Shown here one piece after another: positions 48,121-59,772 of a stretch of 64,000 nucleotides of DNA. The number at the start of each line of letters is the position of its first letter. The stretch's first letter is position 1. Below the pieces are notes generated by a model. That model was given only the letters and a program-made list of their open reading frames with translations, ran no database searches and had not been told where the DNA came from. The translations under genes were made by a program, and so were the position numbers. The stretch is from Sanderia malayensis (taxonomy: Eukaryota > Cnidaria > Scyphozoa > Semaeostomeae > Pelagiidae). The stretch is taken from the NCBI GenBank assembly GCA_013076295.1, contig RQOL01000618.1, positions 1,736,001-1,800,000 on the forward strand. The letters are read 5' to 3'.

Positions 48121-49692
48121 ATGATCAAATTTCGACAACGATTTTATAATTTCACAGTGAATTTTAGCCGTGCATATTCTTGCAAAACAACAAACAGCTT
48201 TATTCTAATGGATTCCAAACGAAAAAGATCTGCTGTGGACAATAATGACAGCATATCGAGCTCAACAAAGCGAGCTAAAAGTGACTTAGGCCAGCAGTGG
48301 GAGGAATTTGGTTCCGCAACTTCTAAAGGTTTGAAGCCGTTGATTTATTCAACTAAGGAAATGATTTGCAGTGACAAAATAGCTGGCTTTGATCTAGACG
48401 ATACTTTGATAACAACTGCAAGTGGAAAAAAGTTTCCAACTGGACCAAACGATTGGAAGTTTTGGAGCGGCAATGTCCCAGAAAAATTGAGAAGCATTAG
48501 CAAAGAAGGCTACAAAGTTGTTATATTCACAAATCAAGGTGGCATTGAAAAGAAGAAAACAACAGCTAAAGATTTGAAGACGAAGATTTCAAATATCATT
48601 GCAAAAATTGGGATAGATATTCAAGTCTTTATATCCACTGGTGAGAATCAATTCAGGAAACCCAGCTCAAAAGTTTGGGACTTCATGCAAGAAAAGTGCA
48701 ACAATGATATAACTATTGACAAAAGCAAATCATATTACGTTGGGGATGCTGCAGGCAGGGCTAAAGGTTGGGCAGTTGGTGAGTCTTTGTGTTTTTTACT
48801 TCTTCCCACCCTAGAGGACTCCTCCCCCTCCCCTTATAGCAAATCCCTGGTGTTTAGATCATGTCTCGACGCCCAAACACAGACATGATAATTTTTTTTT
48901 TTTTTGAAGGAAAGTCAAAAGACTTTAGCTGCTCAGACAGAAAGTTTGCTGCAAATATTGGTATTGATTTTCACACACCTGAAGAATATTTTCTTGGGCA
49001 CAAGAAAGCTCTTTTTGAATGGGGCTCAAAGTCTCCTTCTGATCTTTTGGACAAAGAGGCAAAGAATACAGATTACTCAAAGCTTGTTTCATCAAAGGTT
49101 TGTGCGGCATTTCTGCATAATAGCAGGACATGAAGATTCCTCTTCTCTCACTGTGCAGCTCTTTGGTATCAGAAATTCCGCAGCACTTTTGAATAATGTT
49201 GTTTTTTTACAGAAGGTTTGCGAGCTGGTTCTTCTCATCGGTCCCCCTGCATCTGGAAAATCAACAATTTCCAGAAAATACTTTGCCTCAAACGGTTACG
49301 TGGTTGTGAACCGCGATTTGCTTAAAACACAAGATAAATGCTTGAAAACGGCCAGTGAGGCGTTGAAATCCGGCAAAGGGGTCGTTGTTGACAATACAAA
49401 TCCATCAAAGGAATCCAGAGCTTCTTACGTGAAACTTGCAAAGAACTTGGGTTGTCCTGTCCGTTGCATTTGGCTGCAGACCTCCTTCGAGCTTGCACGC
49501 CACCTCAATCTCTTCAGACAAACTCAAAGCGAGGGAGAACAGCGTAGAGTTCCAGATGTTGGCTTTAATATGTACAAAAGCAAATTTGAAACGCCGTCGC
49601 TCAACGAGGGGTTTTCAGTGATTGAAAAAATCCACTTCAAGCCTGAATTTGATAGCACAGGCGACGAGAAACTCTTTGGACAATGGAGTTAG
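48121..49692 (+). CDS. PNKP: Polynucleotide kinase 3'-phosphatase without FHA domain, three exons, 441 aa (412 aa from second start)
   Basis: PNKP repairs DNA strand-break ends: it removes 3'-phosphate and phosphorylates 5'-OH. Exons: 48121-48778, 48910-49097, 49213-49692. The HAD phosphatase domain has the nucleophile motif FDLDDTLI (DxDxT at 91-95), VVIFTNQGG and YYVGDAAGRAKGWAVG. The kinase domain has the Walker A motif GPPASGKST (292-300) and VVDNTNPSKESRASYV; the C-terminal pattern ETPSLNEGFSVI matches family sequence. The N-terminal FHA domain of vertebrate PNKP, which binds XRCC1/XRCC4, is missing. From 48121 the first 25 residues are rich in Arg, Phe and Ser with no acidic residue, as in a mitochondrial presequence. 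The second in-frame ATG (48208) starts MDSKRKRS, a nuclear-signal-like stretch. Alternative start use is an inference. Confidence 0.93.
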
Positions 49693-50198
49693 TTTTATCA
49701 GGGGCACAGTGGCTGGGGGGGCAGGGGGCGACGGAAAATTTTCAGGCTTGCCCCCCTGCAAAATAGCTCCCAATGCGCCCTTGAGTTTTATACTGTTTTT
49801 ACACTAGTAATTGCCTCACGTGAGACGTGATTGATAAAAAGATGTCGTAATTAGTTGATAAGTTGAATATTAATATATCAATTGTGAATTTTTCTCATAG
49901 AACCTGTCTGTAACTTTTTTAATTAAACAACTTCTGATTAACATAGTGGCGTTGCTATTGTCTATCCCTGCAACCACATGGGTTGATAAAACAATGTTCT
50001 CAGAACAAATACGGCATGTGTCCATGGAAATGTGTTGGAACATTCTGATTGGTAGATGATTTAACTGACCAATAAGATTAGACCACGCTTTTTGCATTGA
50101 TCGTCTTGCATTGCGGCTTGTGCTTTACCTGTCTTTTTCCCTTTCATTGCTCTTCACTTCGGCTTCGGACTGGTTGAACAGCGAAGACAGCTTGCAGT
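49693..50198. other. Intergenic DNA between PNKP and calreticulin
   Basis: A G-rich then C-rich stretch near 49715-49760 is the only structure; no gene is seen. The last part is probably the calreticulin promoter and leader. Confidence 0.4.
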
Positions 50199-52446
50199 AT
50201 GGAGATCAGGATAGCTTTTGTTTTTTCATTAATTGTAGCTGTTACTGCTACGGTTCATTTCAATGATAGGTTTGAAGGTAAGTTTTGAATTTCCTTCTGT
50301 AGTCGACCACTTTTATCGTCAAAAGTTTAGTATCGTGTCATTATGTGGCCTAACGTCTTCAAGGAAGCTGAAAAGTACTTCTACCCCATTTTGCGAAGTT
50401 GACGAACATAATCATATCTTGTTTCAAGACAATTTTATTCATTATAAAATTCTTTTTATTCTTCAACTGGGGAGTTAAAAAACAGATTTAAAGATGATTT
50501 ATTTATCCCCACGTTGTATGCATACCTTCAAAAAGCATGGCTTGGCACCTGTGGCCATTCTCATGACAGATAATTTCAAAGTTAGATGGATCTTGCGATA
50601 GAAGATACCATATGCGCCGAGATTTTTATTGTTAAAAACTACTTTAATGTAAATTGTTTCACTAACGTGACAAGTTTACTTTATTTTGAAGATGAAAGTT
50701 GGGAAAAGCGATGGGTTTATTCAACAAGCAAAGGTAGTCAAGCTGGAAAATTCAAGTTGTCATCTGGTAAATTTTATGGTGACAAAGATAAAGATTTAGG
50801 TACGTCTTTTCCTGTTTATTTCATACTGCAATGTTATCCTCTTTTTTATTTTTTTTGCCAGTCAGTAGGATGAAACAAACTATGATTTTATAATTTTCCT
50901 TTGTAGGCATACAGACTGGTGAAGATGCGAAATTCTACCAAATGACTGCTAAAATCCCAGAGCCCTTCTCAAGCAAAGGCAAGAAACTTGTTCTCCAGTT
51001 CACTGTCAAGCACGAACAAAGCATTGACTGTGGTGGTGGATACATCAAACTTTTCCCTGCTGACATGAAGCCAGAAACAATGAGCGGAGATTCTCCATAC
51101 TATGTCATGTTTGGGCCTGACATCTGCGGTCCTGGCACAAAGAAAGTCCATGTAATCTTTAATTACAAAGGAACCAACCTACTGACAAAGAAGGACATTC
51201 GTTGCAAAGATGATGAATTCACTCATCTTTACACTCTTATTGTCAACCCTGACAACACTTATGAAGTTAGAATCGACAATGAGAAAGTTGAAAGTGGTGA
51301 GCTTGAGGCCGACTGGGATTTCCTTGCACCAAAGAAGATCAAAGATCCTGAAGCAAAGAAACCAGAGGATTGGGATGATAGAGCTAAGATCGATGATCCT
51401 GATGACAAGAAACCAGAGGACTATGACAAGCCAGAGCTGATCCCTGATCCAGAAGCAAAGAAACCATCTGATTGGGATGATGAAGAAGATGGTGAGTGGG
51501 AACCACCCATGATCAGTAACCCCGAATACAAGGGTGAATGGAAGCCAAAGCAAATTGACAATCCTGCCTACAAAGGTGAATGGGTTCATCCTGAAATCGA
51601 TAACCCAGATTACAAGGAAGATTCTGAACTTGCACAATATGACAACATTGGACATGTTGGGTTTGAGCTTTGGCAGGTAATTCAATGCTTATTATATTGT
51701 TGAATATGTATATCACTTTTCTTATCCTGCTTTTTGGGAAGCAATGATATTCGTAGTAGCTACAAATGACTCATCAGTCTGTGGCTGTTGTTTGAAGGTT
51801 AAATCTGGCACCATCTTTGACAATATTCTTGTCACTGACGATGTTGCTGAGGCAGAGAAGGATGCAAAGGAATTGTTTGAAGCAACAAGAGATGGTGAAA
51901 AGAAAATGAAGGACAAGGTAATTGATTCACTTTGACGATGAATGAAAATAAGCTGTTTAGTATGTGTATAGAAATGATTTATTTATTGTGTCTGTGTTTG
52001 CTTTATTTGCAATTTTTATGTAGCTTATTTATCTGTTTCTTTCAACCCCTGCAGCAAGATGAAGAGGAAAGAAAGAAGACAGAAGAAGAAGAAAAGGTTA
52101 GAAAAGAAGAAGAAGATAAGAAGAAGGCTGCTGAGAAATCTGAGGAAACTGAGGTTTGTCCACTTTGATGCTTGCTGCTTGTATCATGTTGCTGTAACAG
52201 CTCATTGGACTATTTTTAAATATTTAGTTTAATTGCTGAAAATGTTTAATCTTTTTGCAGGAAGAGGAAGAGGAAGAAGAATCTGATGATAAAGAAGACA
52301 AGAAAGAAGATGCAAAGGAAGACAAGAAGGAAGATGCTAAGACAACGGAAGAGGCCAAGGAAGATGACAAACCAGCTGAAGAAACTAAATCTGCTGAAGA
52401 GGATAAAACAGAAGATGAACAAAAAGAAAGCCATGATGAATTATAA
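50199..52446 (+). CDS. CALR: Calreticulin, six exons, 453 aa, HDEL terminus
   Basis: Calreticulin is the Ca2+-binding lectin chaperone of the ER lumen. Exons: 50199-50277, 50692-50799, 50907-51676, 51798-51917, 52055-52153, 52261-52446. A signal peptide (MEIRIAFVFSLIVAVTATV) precedes HFNDRFEDESWEKRW. The globular lectin domain carries the signatures KHEQSIDCGGGYIKLFP and YYVMFGPDICGPGTKKVHVIF. The P-domain shows three IxDPxxKKPEDWDD-type repeats (IKDPEAKKPEDWDD, IDDPDDKKPEDYDK, IPDPEAKKPSDWDD) and three GEW-P-I-NPxYKG repeats. The last three exons encode the acidic, Glu/Lys-rich Ca2+-storage tail, and the protein ends HDEL instead of the mammalian KDEL. The tail exons are low-complexity, and their length may vary between alleles. 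Confidence 0.97.
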
Positions 52447-53227
52447 ACTGTATTAGTAGGTGATCAAGTTTTATATGTTTATGATGAACCATGCGGCATA
52501 AATTGCTGGCTATGCATTCCTCCGTAAATGCTATGTTTTCAAATTTAATAATGTCAGATTTCTAAATTGTTAAAGCAGGCAACTACTTGAATATGTTGTT
52601 TTTTATTTCATTTTGGCTTCTAGAACCTTCATTGGATCCTTAGGGAATTTTTTCTGGATCATTTTAGCATAAATTTCCATTTCATTGCAAAACATATGCT
52701 TGGGTACCTTACTCTACCTTATGTGAACTATGAATATGTTGGTATAGAAAAATAGTTGATGCTATCTATCTGTCTGCTTTGGATGTTAAATTAAATATGA
52801 ATGAATTCTAGAGTTTTAATTTTGAATATGTTTGTCCAACATTCTTCAATATCGTAGCGCATATATGAAGTTCAAAGGAGGAAAAGCAAAGAATGGTTTG
52901 ATTAACAATATCAAGTGGAATAAATATGGTTTACTTACAAGAGAAGTGATTTTTAATAGAAATTTTCTAATGTTTTAAGAACATGTTTATTTATATAAAG
53001 ATTGCACTTGCGTAAATCAGTGCATGTTTATTGGAAACTACGTGCTTGTTCAATTAAAATTCGTTTGACATTTCAAACTTCGTCAATCTCCATGAACCCA
53101 TTCGCCCGCATTGTGATAATAAACACTTTACTTGGTCTGCAACAAGAAAGACAAATGTTTTGTTAGTTTGATAGCAGACCGCATAACAACAAAAACGTGA
53201 GTAAGTGATAATTGTTTCAATGTTTAT
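52447..53227. other. Intergenic DNA between calreticulin and the minus-strand PAN gene
   Basis: The two genes converge here. An AATAAA at about 52918 could serve calreticulin. No gene is visible. Confidence 0.4.
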
Positions 53228-53925
53228 TCATTTATAAATATTCACCGGGAAATACCAGATCGCGCGTTCTCCACTTGAGACTTTTAGTTTGCTTGCTTCA
53301 AGATGAGGCTTGGTAGTTGATGGCTGGCACATGTATTCATCAGGTCTGGTAGGGTAGAAATTGAATGAATTACAGCTATCTGTATCAAAGCAATGCTTCC
53401 AGCACTCTCTCCAGTTGCTCTTCAGAACTTGGGCTGATTTCAGCAAATCTACAAAGAATGAAGAGTGTGTACTATAACATCAATTGAGACATGGAATCAT
53501 TTTTATGAATTGCACTAGATCAGGTCCCTCGAACTGCTCTAAGCTGTTGTCATACAAATTGCTCTCTCGCCATTGCGTCTTGTTGCGTTTCATAAACGCT
53601 CATTTCTGTTATTAGAGCAATTTGCTTTGAGCCGCTGTTCGAGCCTGTTGCCAAATGCCGTGCGTGTTCGTGCGTGTGTGTTCACGTGTTATGGGACGAT
53701 TTGCGTGCATTTCATCATGAAAACCTGGAGAGAGAGAAATTAAAAGCTGAAATACTTACAATCTGCCATGATCGATTTGGATTTGATGACATGAAAATCT
53801 CCCACTTGGAGATCGTCCTTCACGTTGAATCGAAACTGTTCTGCATCGACAAAAACGCAAAATGCAAACAACGCAGTAACGATAGCTCGAGCCACGGTAA
53901 ATGCTTTGAATTTGCTGGCCATCAT
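53228..53925 (-). CDS. Small secreted PAN/apple-like protein, two exons, 128 aa
   Basis: Reading the minus strand, exon 53925-53760 encodes a signal peptide (MMASKFKAFTVARAIV, then TALFAFCVFVDA) and the start of the mature protein (EQFRFNVKDDLQVGDFHVIK). The donor gtaagt joins in phase to exon 53448-53228. That exon has SNWRECWKHCFDTDSCNSFNF and later EYMCQP, the Cys spacing C-x3-C-x5-C-x3-F of PAN/apple domains, where these cysteines bind the helix to the core. Only part of a PAN domain is present, so it may be a short single-domain form. PAN modules bind protein or carbohydrate in secreted proteins; the partner is unknown. Two adjacent Met codons start the frame and either could be used. 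Confidence 0.7.
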
Positions 53926-54728
53926 TATTCCTTGTTCTATTAACGTGCAGTTTACAATAATGATTTCAGCTTAACAAAAGACAACGACGCCACTTTAAAG
54001 TAAATTTAATTATTATTATTTTGTCGCGCTGTTCTGCTTTTTAATTTAATGAATTTTTAATGGTGGCAGGTAGTCATGGTTTTTGAGCATTTTATATTTG
54101 ATGCATGTGCAGGTCACATTCAAATCTTGAATTATCTATATATCATTTATCCATGTTTGTGCAAACTAGTTTTGATCATAAATTCTTTTTCAACCCTCGA
54201 GACATCTGAGTCGCGAATTTCGATGTTTTATTGATTAGGGACACTTTGGACAACTGGTGCTTCTTTCGGCCAATTCCGACCTTTATTTTCCTCAAATAAT
54301 TTCACATTATTTTCCGAAAATTTTATATAAATCTGAGGGGAAAAATCATTGTCGCTACCTTTCTTGCTTTGTTAACGAAAACGTGGATGTTCAAAGGAAT
54401 CGAAGTTACCAGACGGAGTATACCGCGTGGTTGGTGCGTTGCATGAAGCACATGCTTTTGCTTGTGATGTCAATTGTCATCATCAAAATAAAACCATCAA
54501 TCATCGCACAGCAGAATTAAATTATGACGTCATTTGTATCCCAGAGTGCATTGCTTTAAAACAAAAACAGACGATATCAAGACGGCAACGAAACCAAACC
54601 AAAATAAAATTTTTCTTGAACGCGAATCGATTTTTAGCTGCTGTGTCTCGTGAACACGGATTTTCGCTGGAAAGAAGTGGAATAAGCTTGTAATTTTTTG
54701 TATATATAGTTTGTAATAGTTTGTGAAT
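53926..54728. other. Intergenic DNA between divergent PAN gene and RNF11
   Basis: No gene is supported. The part nearest 54728 is likely the RNF11 promoter and leader. Confidence 0.4.
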
Positions 54729-56187
54729 ATGGGGAACTGTTTAAAAGGTGGAAATGGCGACCATGCATCTCTTTTGAGAGACGATACCATTCTGGATCAT
54801 GTCGAGCCACCACCACCATATCAGGTTTGTGAAAGTCGATATTTTCTTATAATATAGACTTATGTGATATCAGTATTGCGCAACGTATAGTCGTTAGAAC
54901 TTTTAAATACCTATTTTAAAATTATGTGTGTTATTTTCTATCTTTCTGCTTGAAATGCTCTTGTGACATGTTGTTCGGTTTGAGAACAATAATTTTCAGT
55001 ATATTGGCCTAACTCAGGGAGACTATCTCCTCACCACTACGGGGCTCAAAAGTAACACTTTCACGTTCTAATCAACTCTGGCTGCTCTTGAAGTTGATAT
55101 TTCATTTACTGAACAAGTCACTGAGCCATTTAACATTACCCTACATAATTATTGATAGCGAAAAAATTTTTAATAAGAGAAAGAGGACACTGTTTTGTAG
55201 TTATATGCTGTTTACTTTTCATATTCCCCTGCTTCTGTAGCTGACAGGTGTATGCGATGGATTTTACTTAAATAAACCATAATTATTGATATTGAGAATG
55301 ATGAATGCCTCTGATAGGGAATTGATTCATTTCCGACAACAGAAAGATAAACCTGACTTTGGTGATACTTTCCAATCGAAACTGTTTTGAATGTGAAACA
55401 GCGGATGTTATCATGTGCCTTAAAGATCCCGTCCATTGTCCCTGCCTTAGATTGTCTCCATTGTCGTCACGAAACGAAATAATGAAGTTTTTCCTTTTGG
55501 TTTCTTTTGTTCAGGAGGAAGCTGCTCCTATATTTATGCAAGGACAAATACAGCCTAACATGACAGAAGAGCAACAAATAAGAATCGCACAACGTCTTGG
55601 ACTAATACAACATCTGCCTACTGGTGTATTTGACGGCACGAAGAAAAAACGAGAGTAAGTTTCGTTGATTTGTATTTTAAAATTGAAAACAATTCTTTCG
55701 AAACTTTTCAAAATCCCAAAGTTGGACGCATGTGTTTGTGAGAAATGTCGCTTTTGGTGTTAACATTGAATCTCGGCCACAGGCGGCCTAAACAAAACGC
55801 GCAAAGACAAACATCTTCAACTGCGGCCCTTTAGCCCCATGGTCGGCACCTTGTATTCTTCATAATGCGTACTGTGCAGAAAAGAAATATGGAGTGAAGC
55901 CGAACCCACCACAGAAGAAAGAAAGATGTCTTTCTCTTTACTGCGGCCCAGCTCAACTCCCACCGCATGTAATAACATCGTACTAATGAGTTCCCTTGTT
56001 GTATCTTTTCAGATGTGTTATCTGCATGATCGAACTTGAAATTGGAGACCCAATAAGGTTTCTGCCATGCATGCATATTTATCACAAAGACTGCATTGAC
56101 GATTGGCTGCTAAGGTCATTTACTTGTCCGTCGTGTATGGAGCCCGTTGATGCGGCATTGCTTTCAACATTTTACACAAGTGAATGA
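54729..56187 (+). CDS. RNF11: RING finger protein 11, three exons, 136 aa
   Basis: RNF11 is a small membrane-tethered RING-H2 protein that works with NEDD4-type ligases, ITCH and A20 in endosomal and NF-kB signalling. Exons: 54729-54824, 55515-55654, 56013-56187. The N terminus MGNCLKG gives Gly2/Cys4 lipidation as in human RNF11. Next is the PPPPYQ motif, a PPxY that binds WW domains. The conserved MTEEQQIRIAQRLGLIQHLP segment follows. The RING-H2 domain reads CVICMIELEIGDPIRFLPCM, then HIYHKDCIDDWLLRSFTCPS and CMEPVDAALLS, nearly identical to the human protein. It is shorter than human (136 versus 154 aa), mainly between the lipidation site and the PPxY motif. An AATAAA lies at 56201. Confidence 0.96.
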
Positions 56188-57714
56188 TGTATGTTCACTT
56201 AATAAATATTTATTGTGTAAGTAATTTCAATTGATTATTGTGCATTATATGGTCTTGCATTGCATGTAAATTGAAATAAAGTTCAGTTTCAAACACAATT
56301 CTATGCAATTTGTGATATTATTATTGTGCTATTAATCAATAACAACATCAAATTGTTCATAATAATGCAATATTACACAATTAATAAAGCCATATTACAC
56401 AATTAATAAAGTCATCAAATGCTGGGGATATTGCTTCAATTATCACAATCATTTATTCATCTTTTCTTGTAGAAATACCAAGAGAATGAATGAGCAAAAA
56501 ACTCATTGTTTGGTACTGATTGTTTGCCAGTTTCAAGGTATAACAAAACATTGTCTTCATTGTTCATGATTACTATTTATATCATTATCAAATCTTGTAT
56601 AATGACAAGTATATTGGCATCTTCCTTGTTGTATTAGGAAGTCAGTATATAGGAATATATTCAAATTCATTTTACCACCAAATAAAGTTTTACAAAATGG
56701 GTCCCTGAATACATCTCCAATTGCTCTTATTGCTAAATGAAGGTATTTTTATGTGTTAACACATGATTGATGTGTGAATGTATTTACAATACATGCATGC
56801 TGGATGTGGATCCTTATTTAACACCCATAGATATTATTGAAATGTCACTCCTAATATCCACTTTAAATCAGATCTCTGTTGTTTGTGGTAGACCTCTGTC
56901 TTAGCATATTGAAATTGTTGCGTGGGAATTTGAACAACAGGTTTGTAGGGGGTGAGCTGTTGTGGTTAATTTTTGTTTTTTATTATTAGTTAATTTTGCA
57001 TTAACATAGACGAAGGATGCCCTATTTTCTAATGTAAATAAAATACAATAGACTTGTTGGCTAAAATAGATATTGTGTAACTTAAAGAACTTTGTGAATA
57101 TTTGTGCAAATGCAGATTAAATTAAAGGTTTTAGTTTGTGTTTAGATATAACCAGGTGAATTTAATTTCTCAATTTTCTCCTGTTATTCTGGTCAAGGTG
57201 AGAGTATCCTTTCAATAGTATTTATGATTATTGTTATTGCTGCAAAAATTTGATTGCTTAAGCAGCCTTATTATTATGCGCAGCGTCAATTGCGCATATG
57301 TTGCTGAATAACCGCTGTATGTTGGCACCGGACTTCACCTCAAACGCGCATGTTGTTTTCTCTCAACATCGCCAAAGGTGACTGATGTTAGCACAGGTGC
57401 ATAGGAATTCGCGTTAGCAATTTCATTGGCCTACTGCTCTCCAACAAAGGGCGATACTATACACTACGGTTGCTAGCATATCTAAATGGATAATAAACGG
57501 TCATGCTTGACCTCCTTTTGTAACAGGTATCTTTGCTCCTTCGCAGCTTTGTGCGTCTATTTTCTGCGCATCAACCCAAGTTAACGGGTGATAAGCAGGT
57601 TGAAAGATTAGATTTGATCCTTTGCTTTGATAATAGTGTTACACGACTTAACCATTCGTAAAATGTTTCTTCTTTAACCGTTCCTGATAGTAAAGACACG
57701 AACATCAAGTAAAA
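56188..57714. other. Intergenic DNA, AT-rich
   Basis: About 1.5 kb without a supported gene. Near 56380-56410 'acacaattaataaag' is duplicated in tandem. No other structure stands out. Confidence 0.45.
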
Positions 57715-59269
57715 ATGTTTGCAAGAGAGACAAAGAGCCTCGGGCTTTCCTGTTTAGTCCTTATTGTCTTTATTGGAGCATTTCATGATCTGTTATCGGT
57801 GGTTGAAGGAAAACATTTGAAAAAGGAGAAACAATACTCCAATACGAAGTAAGTAAATTCTTTTCATATTCTCTTTGATATATTGATTTTTACGTCTGAA
57901 ATTTTGTGATACATGATGGGTGGGATCTAGAGGCATTCTGTACCATTGTTTACACCCCTAATTTGTGCTTTATTCAGTGATTTGCTGCGACATTTATAGC
58001 CCCGTGCTGTGCTATTTTAACCGCCTGTACTCTTCGCCTGAATACTGTTTTGTTCTATTTACGGAAACTTGTTGCCACTGGCACTATTTATTACTTTGAT
58101 AAACCTACAGATAAATACAATTATTGGCCTTTATTAGTCACGTAAGCGACAACTATAGGAGGCATATCTCATCTTAATGTGCTTCCTGACATGAGTTGTT
58201 GCCTGGCAGTAGAGTTAGAAAAGCCGTCATTTGCAAACGATGTCTAATAGATCATGTATATTTCATATTTATTCTTTTAAAGAGGGTTTCCTTTCGGCGG
58301 ACGCCGTTTTTTAAGAGGCCCCCACTCAATTACAATATACAGTTAAAATAAGAACTGACTCATTAGCTATGATACTCGTGGACAGCTCCTTCGCATCGTC
58401 AAAGCAAAGTGATTTGGCTCCAAGCTATACGTCTTTAATTGCCTTGTATTGCTCCACTTTGCTCTTTCTCCCTTGTGTCCTTGTGCCTTTGATGCTAATA
58501 CTTTTAATCTCTCCTACTGATGTGTCTCATATTGATACGCTTGCGCTACGTTTCCAGATCATACAAGAATCATCACAAAGAGGAAACATCCAGCCAAACC
58601 GGAGAGACAGGTGAGAAGCGCCAACAGCAACAACAACAATATGACGATAATGCTACTGATAATGACGATGGTGCAATGAGCACAGAAGACGAACAAACAG
58701 ACAACAATTCTACTGACACTGCTGGACAGACGAATGCGCAAACAGATGCACAAACTGGCGCGAACACAAACGCCGACACGAGCGCGAATACAGCATCTGC
58801 TACGTCATCGGAGAGTTCGTCGGAATCGGCCAGTGTTATGAACTCGAAGACGCACACAAGGATCGCTGCCAAGTCTAACGCGCGCACCAAAGCGGCTGCT
58901 AATGTCAAAATACAGGCCAATGCGAAAAGTGACACGAAAGTTAACGCAGGGGTCAAAGGACCCACGCAACCAACTGTACCCACTGCTCCGACCACACCTA
59001 CAGCTGCTACCACCCCCACCACCCAACCTCCGCCTACCACAACCCCTAAGCCATTAAGGATTACGGTACCTTATCCATGTCCAATCCCTGTTCCTTGCCC
59101 CTGCCCTTGTCCCTGCCCTTGTCCCCCGCCGGCGCCCCCTCCCTGTCCGCCACCTCCTCCCTGCTTGCCCCCCTGTCCTCCTCCTCCCTGCCCGGAACCA
59201 TGCATCTGTCCGCCGTGTCCTTGCAGAAGGAGGCGAAGAAGAACCATCTGGAACAGATTACTTTCCTAG
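57715..59269 (+). CDS. Secreted low-complexity protein with a Cys-Pro-rich tail, two exons, 281 aa
   Basis: I cannot assign a family. Exons 57715-57848 and 58558-59269 join in phase. Residues 1-32 include a signal peptide (LGLSCLVLIVFIGAFHDLLS). A basic and polar segment ends in GEKR (63-66), a possible dibasic processing site, directly before a Gln run. Then comes a long stretch of Asp/Asn/Thr/Ala/Ser repeats (for example TNAQTDAQTGANTNADTSAN), a Thr-Pro linker (TVPTAPTTPTAATTPT) and, from residue 219 to 267, a tract of Pro with 14 Cys, often as Cys-Pro. It ends with six Arg and TIWNRLLS. Signal peptide, propeptide with KR, polyproline and a Cys-rich end are also seen in cnidarian nematocyst minicollagens, but there is no Gly-X-Y collagen segment and the Cys spacing differs. 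A cross-linked extracellular or capsule protein is a guess. Confidence 0.7.
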
Positions 59270-59772
59270 CTTCGTTTGACAATGGACGAATTACTGCAGA
59301 ACTGTTACTGCTAAGATTATTTTATAGACAATTGCGATGCTTTCTTACATGACATAGTATGACAATGCTTTCTTTTATTATGAATAACTGAATGCATATA
59401 CATGAATATAGAATATGCTACCGATTACGAGTAGCTTAACGTAAGTTTTTTTAAGAACATTAATTTTTATAAGAACAAGTCATAACAACTTACAAAGTAA
59501 CAAGTAAACGACAAAACATTATAAATAATGCATAATAATAAACAAAAATACCGGATGCATATCATCTATACACTAGCAATTTTTTACTTTTTTTACTCGT
59601 CGCTGTCAGAACGTGTTGTTTTTAATAACATATGACACAATCAAGCTATTTGCTTATTTATTGCAAAAGTGATCCACATTCGGAAAAGATCCATTGATAT
59701 CATTGGCCCAAGACTGGATACTTTGCGTGCACTTCGAAAGAAGACCATATTTGAAGGCTCCTTCTTTTCCAG
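59270..59772. other. Intergenic DNA or undetected 5' part of the GGT gene
   Basis: The GGT frame is open back to about 59694 without an ATG. No exon with a membrane anchor could be recognised here. Confidence 0.35.

Noticed and set aside
58573..59040. 155-residue minus-strand frame
   Set aside because: It is the antisense shadow of the Ala/Thr/Pro-rich coding exon on the plus strand.
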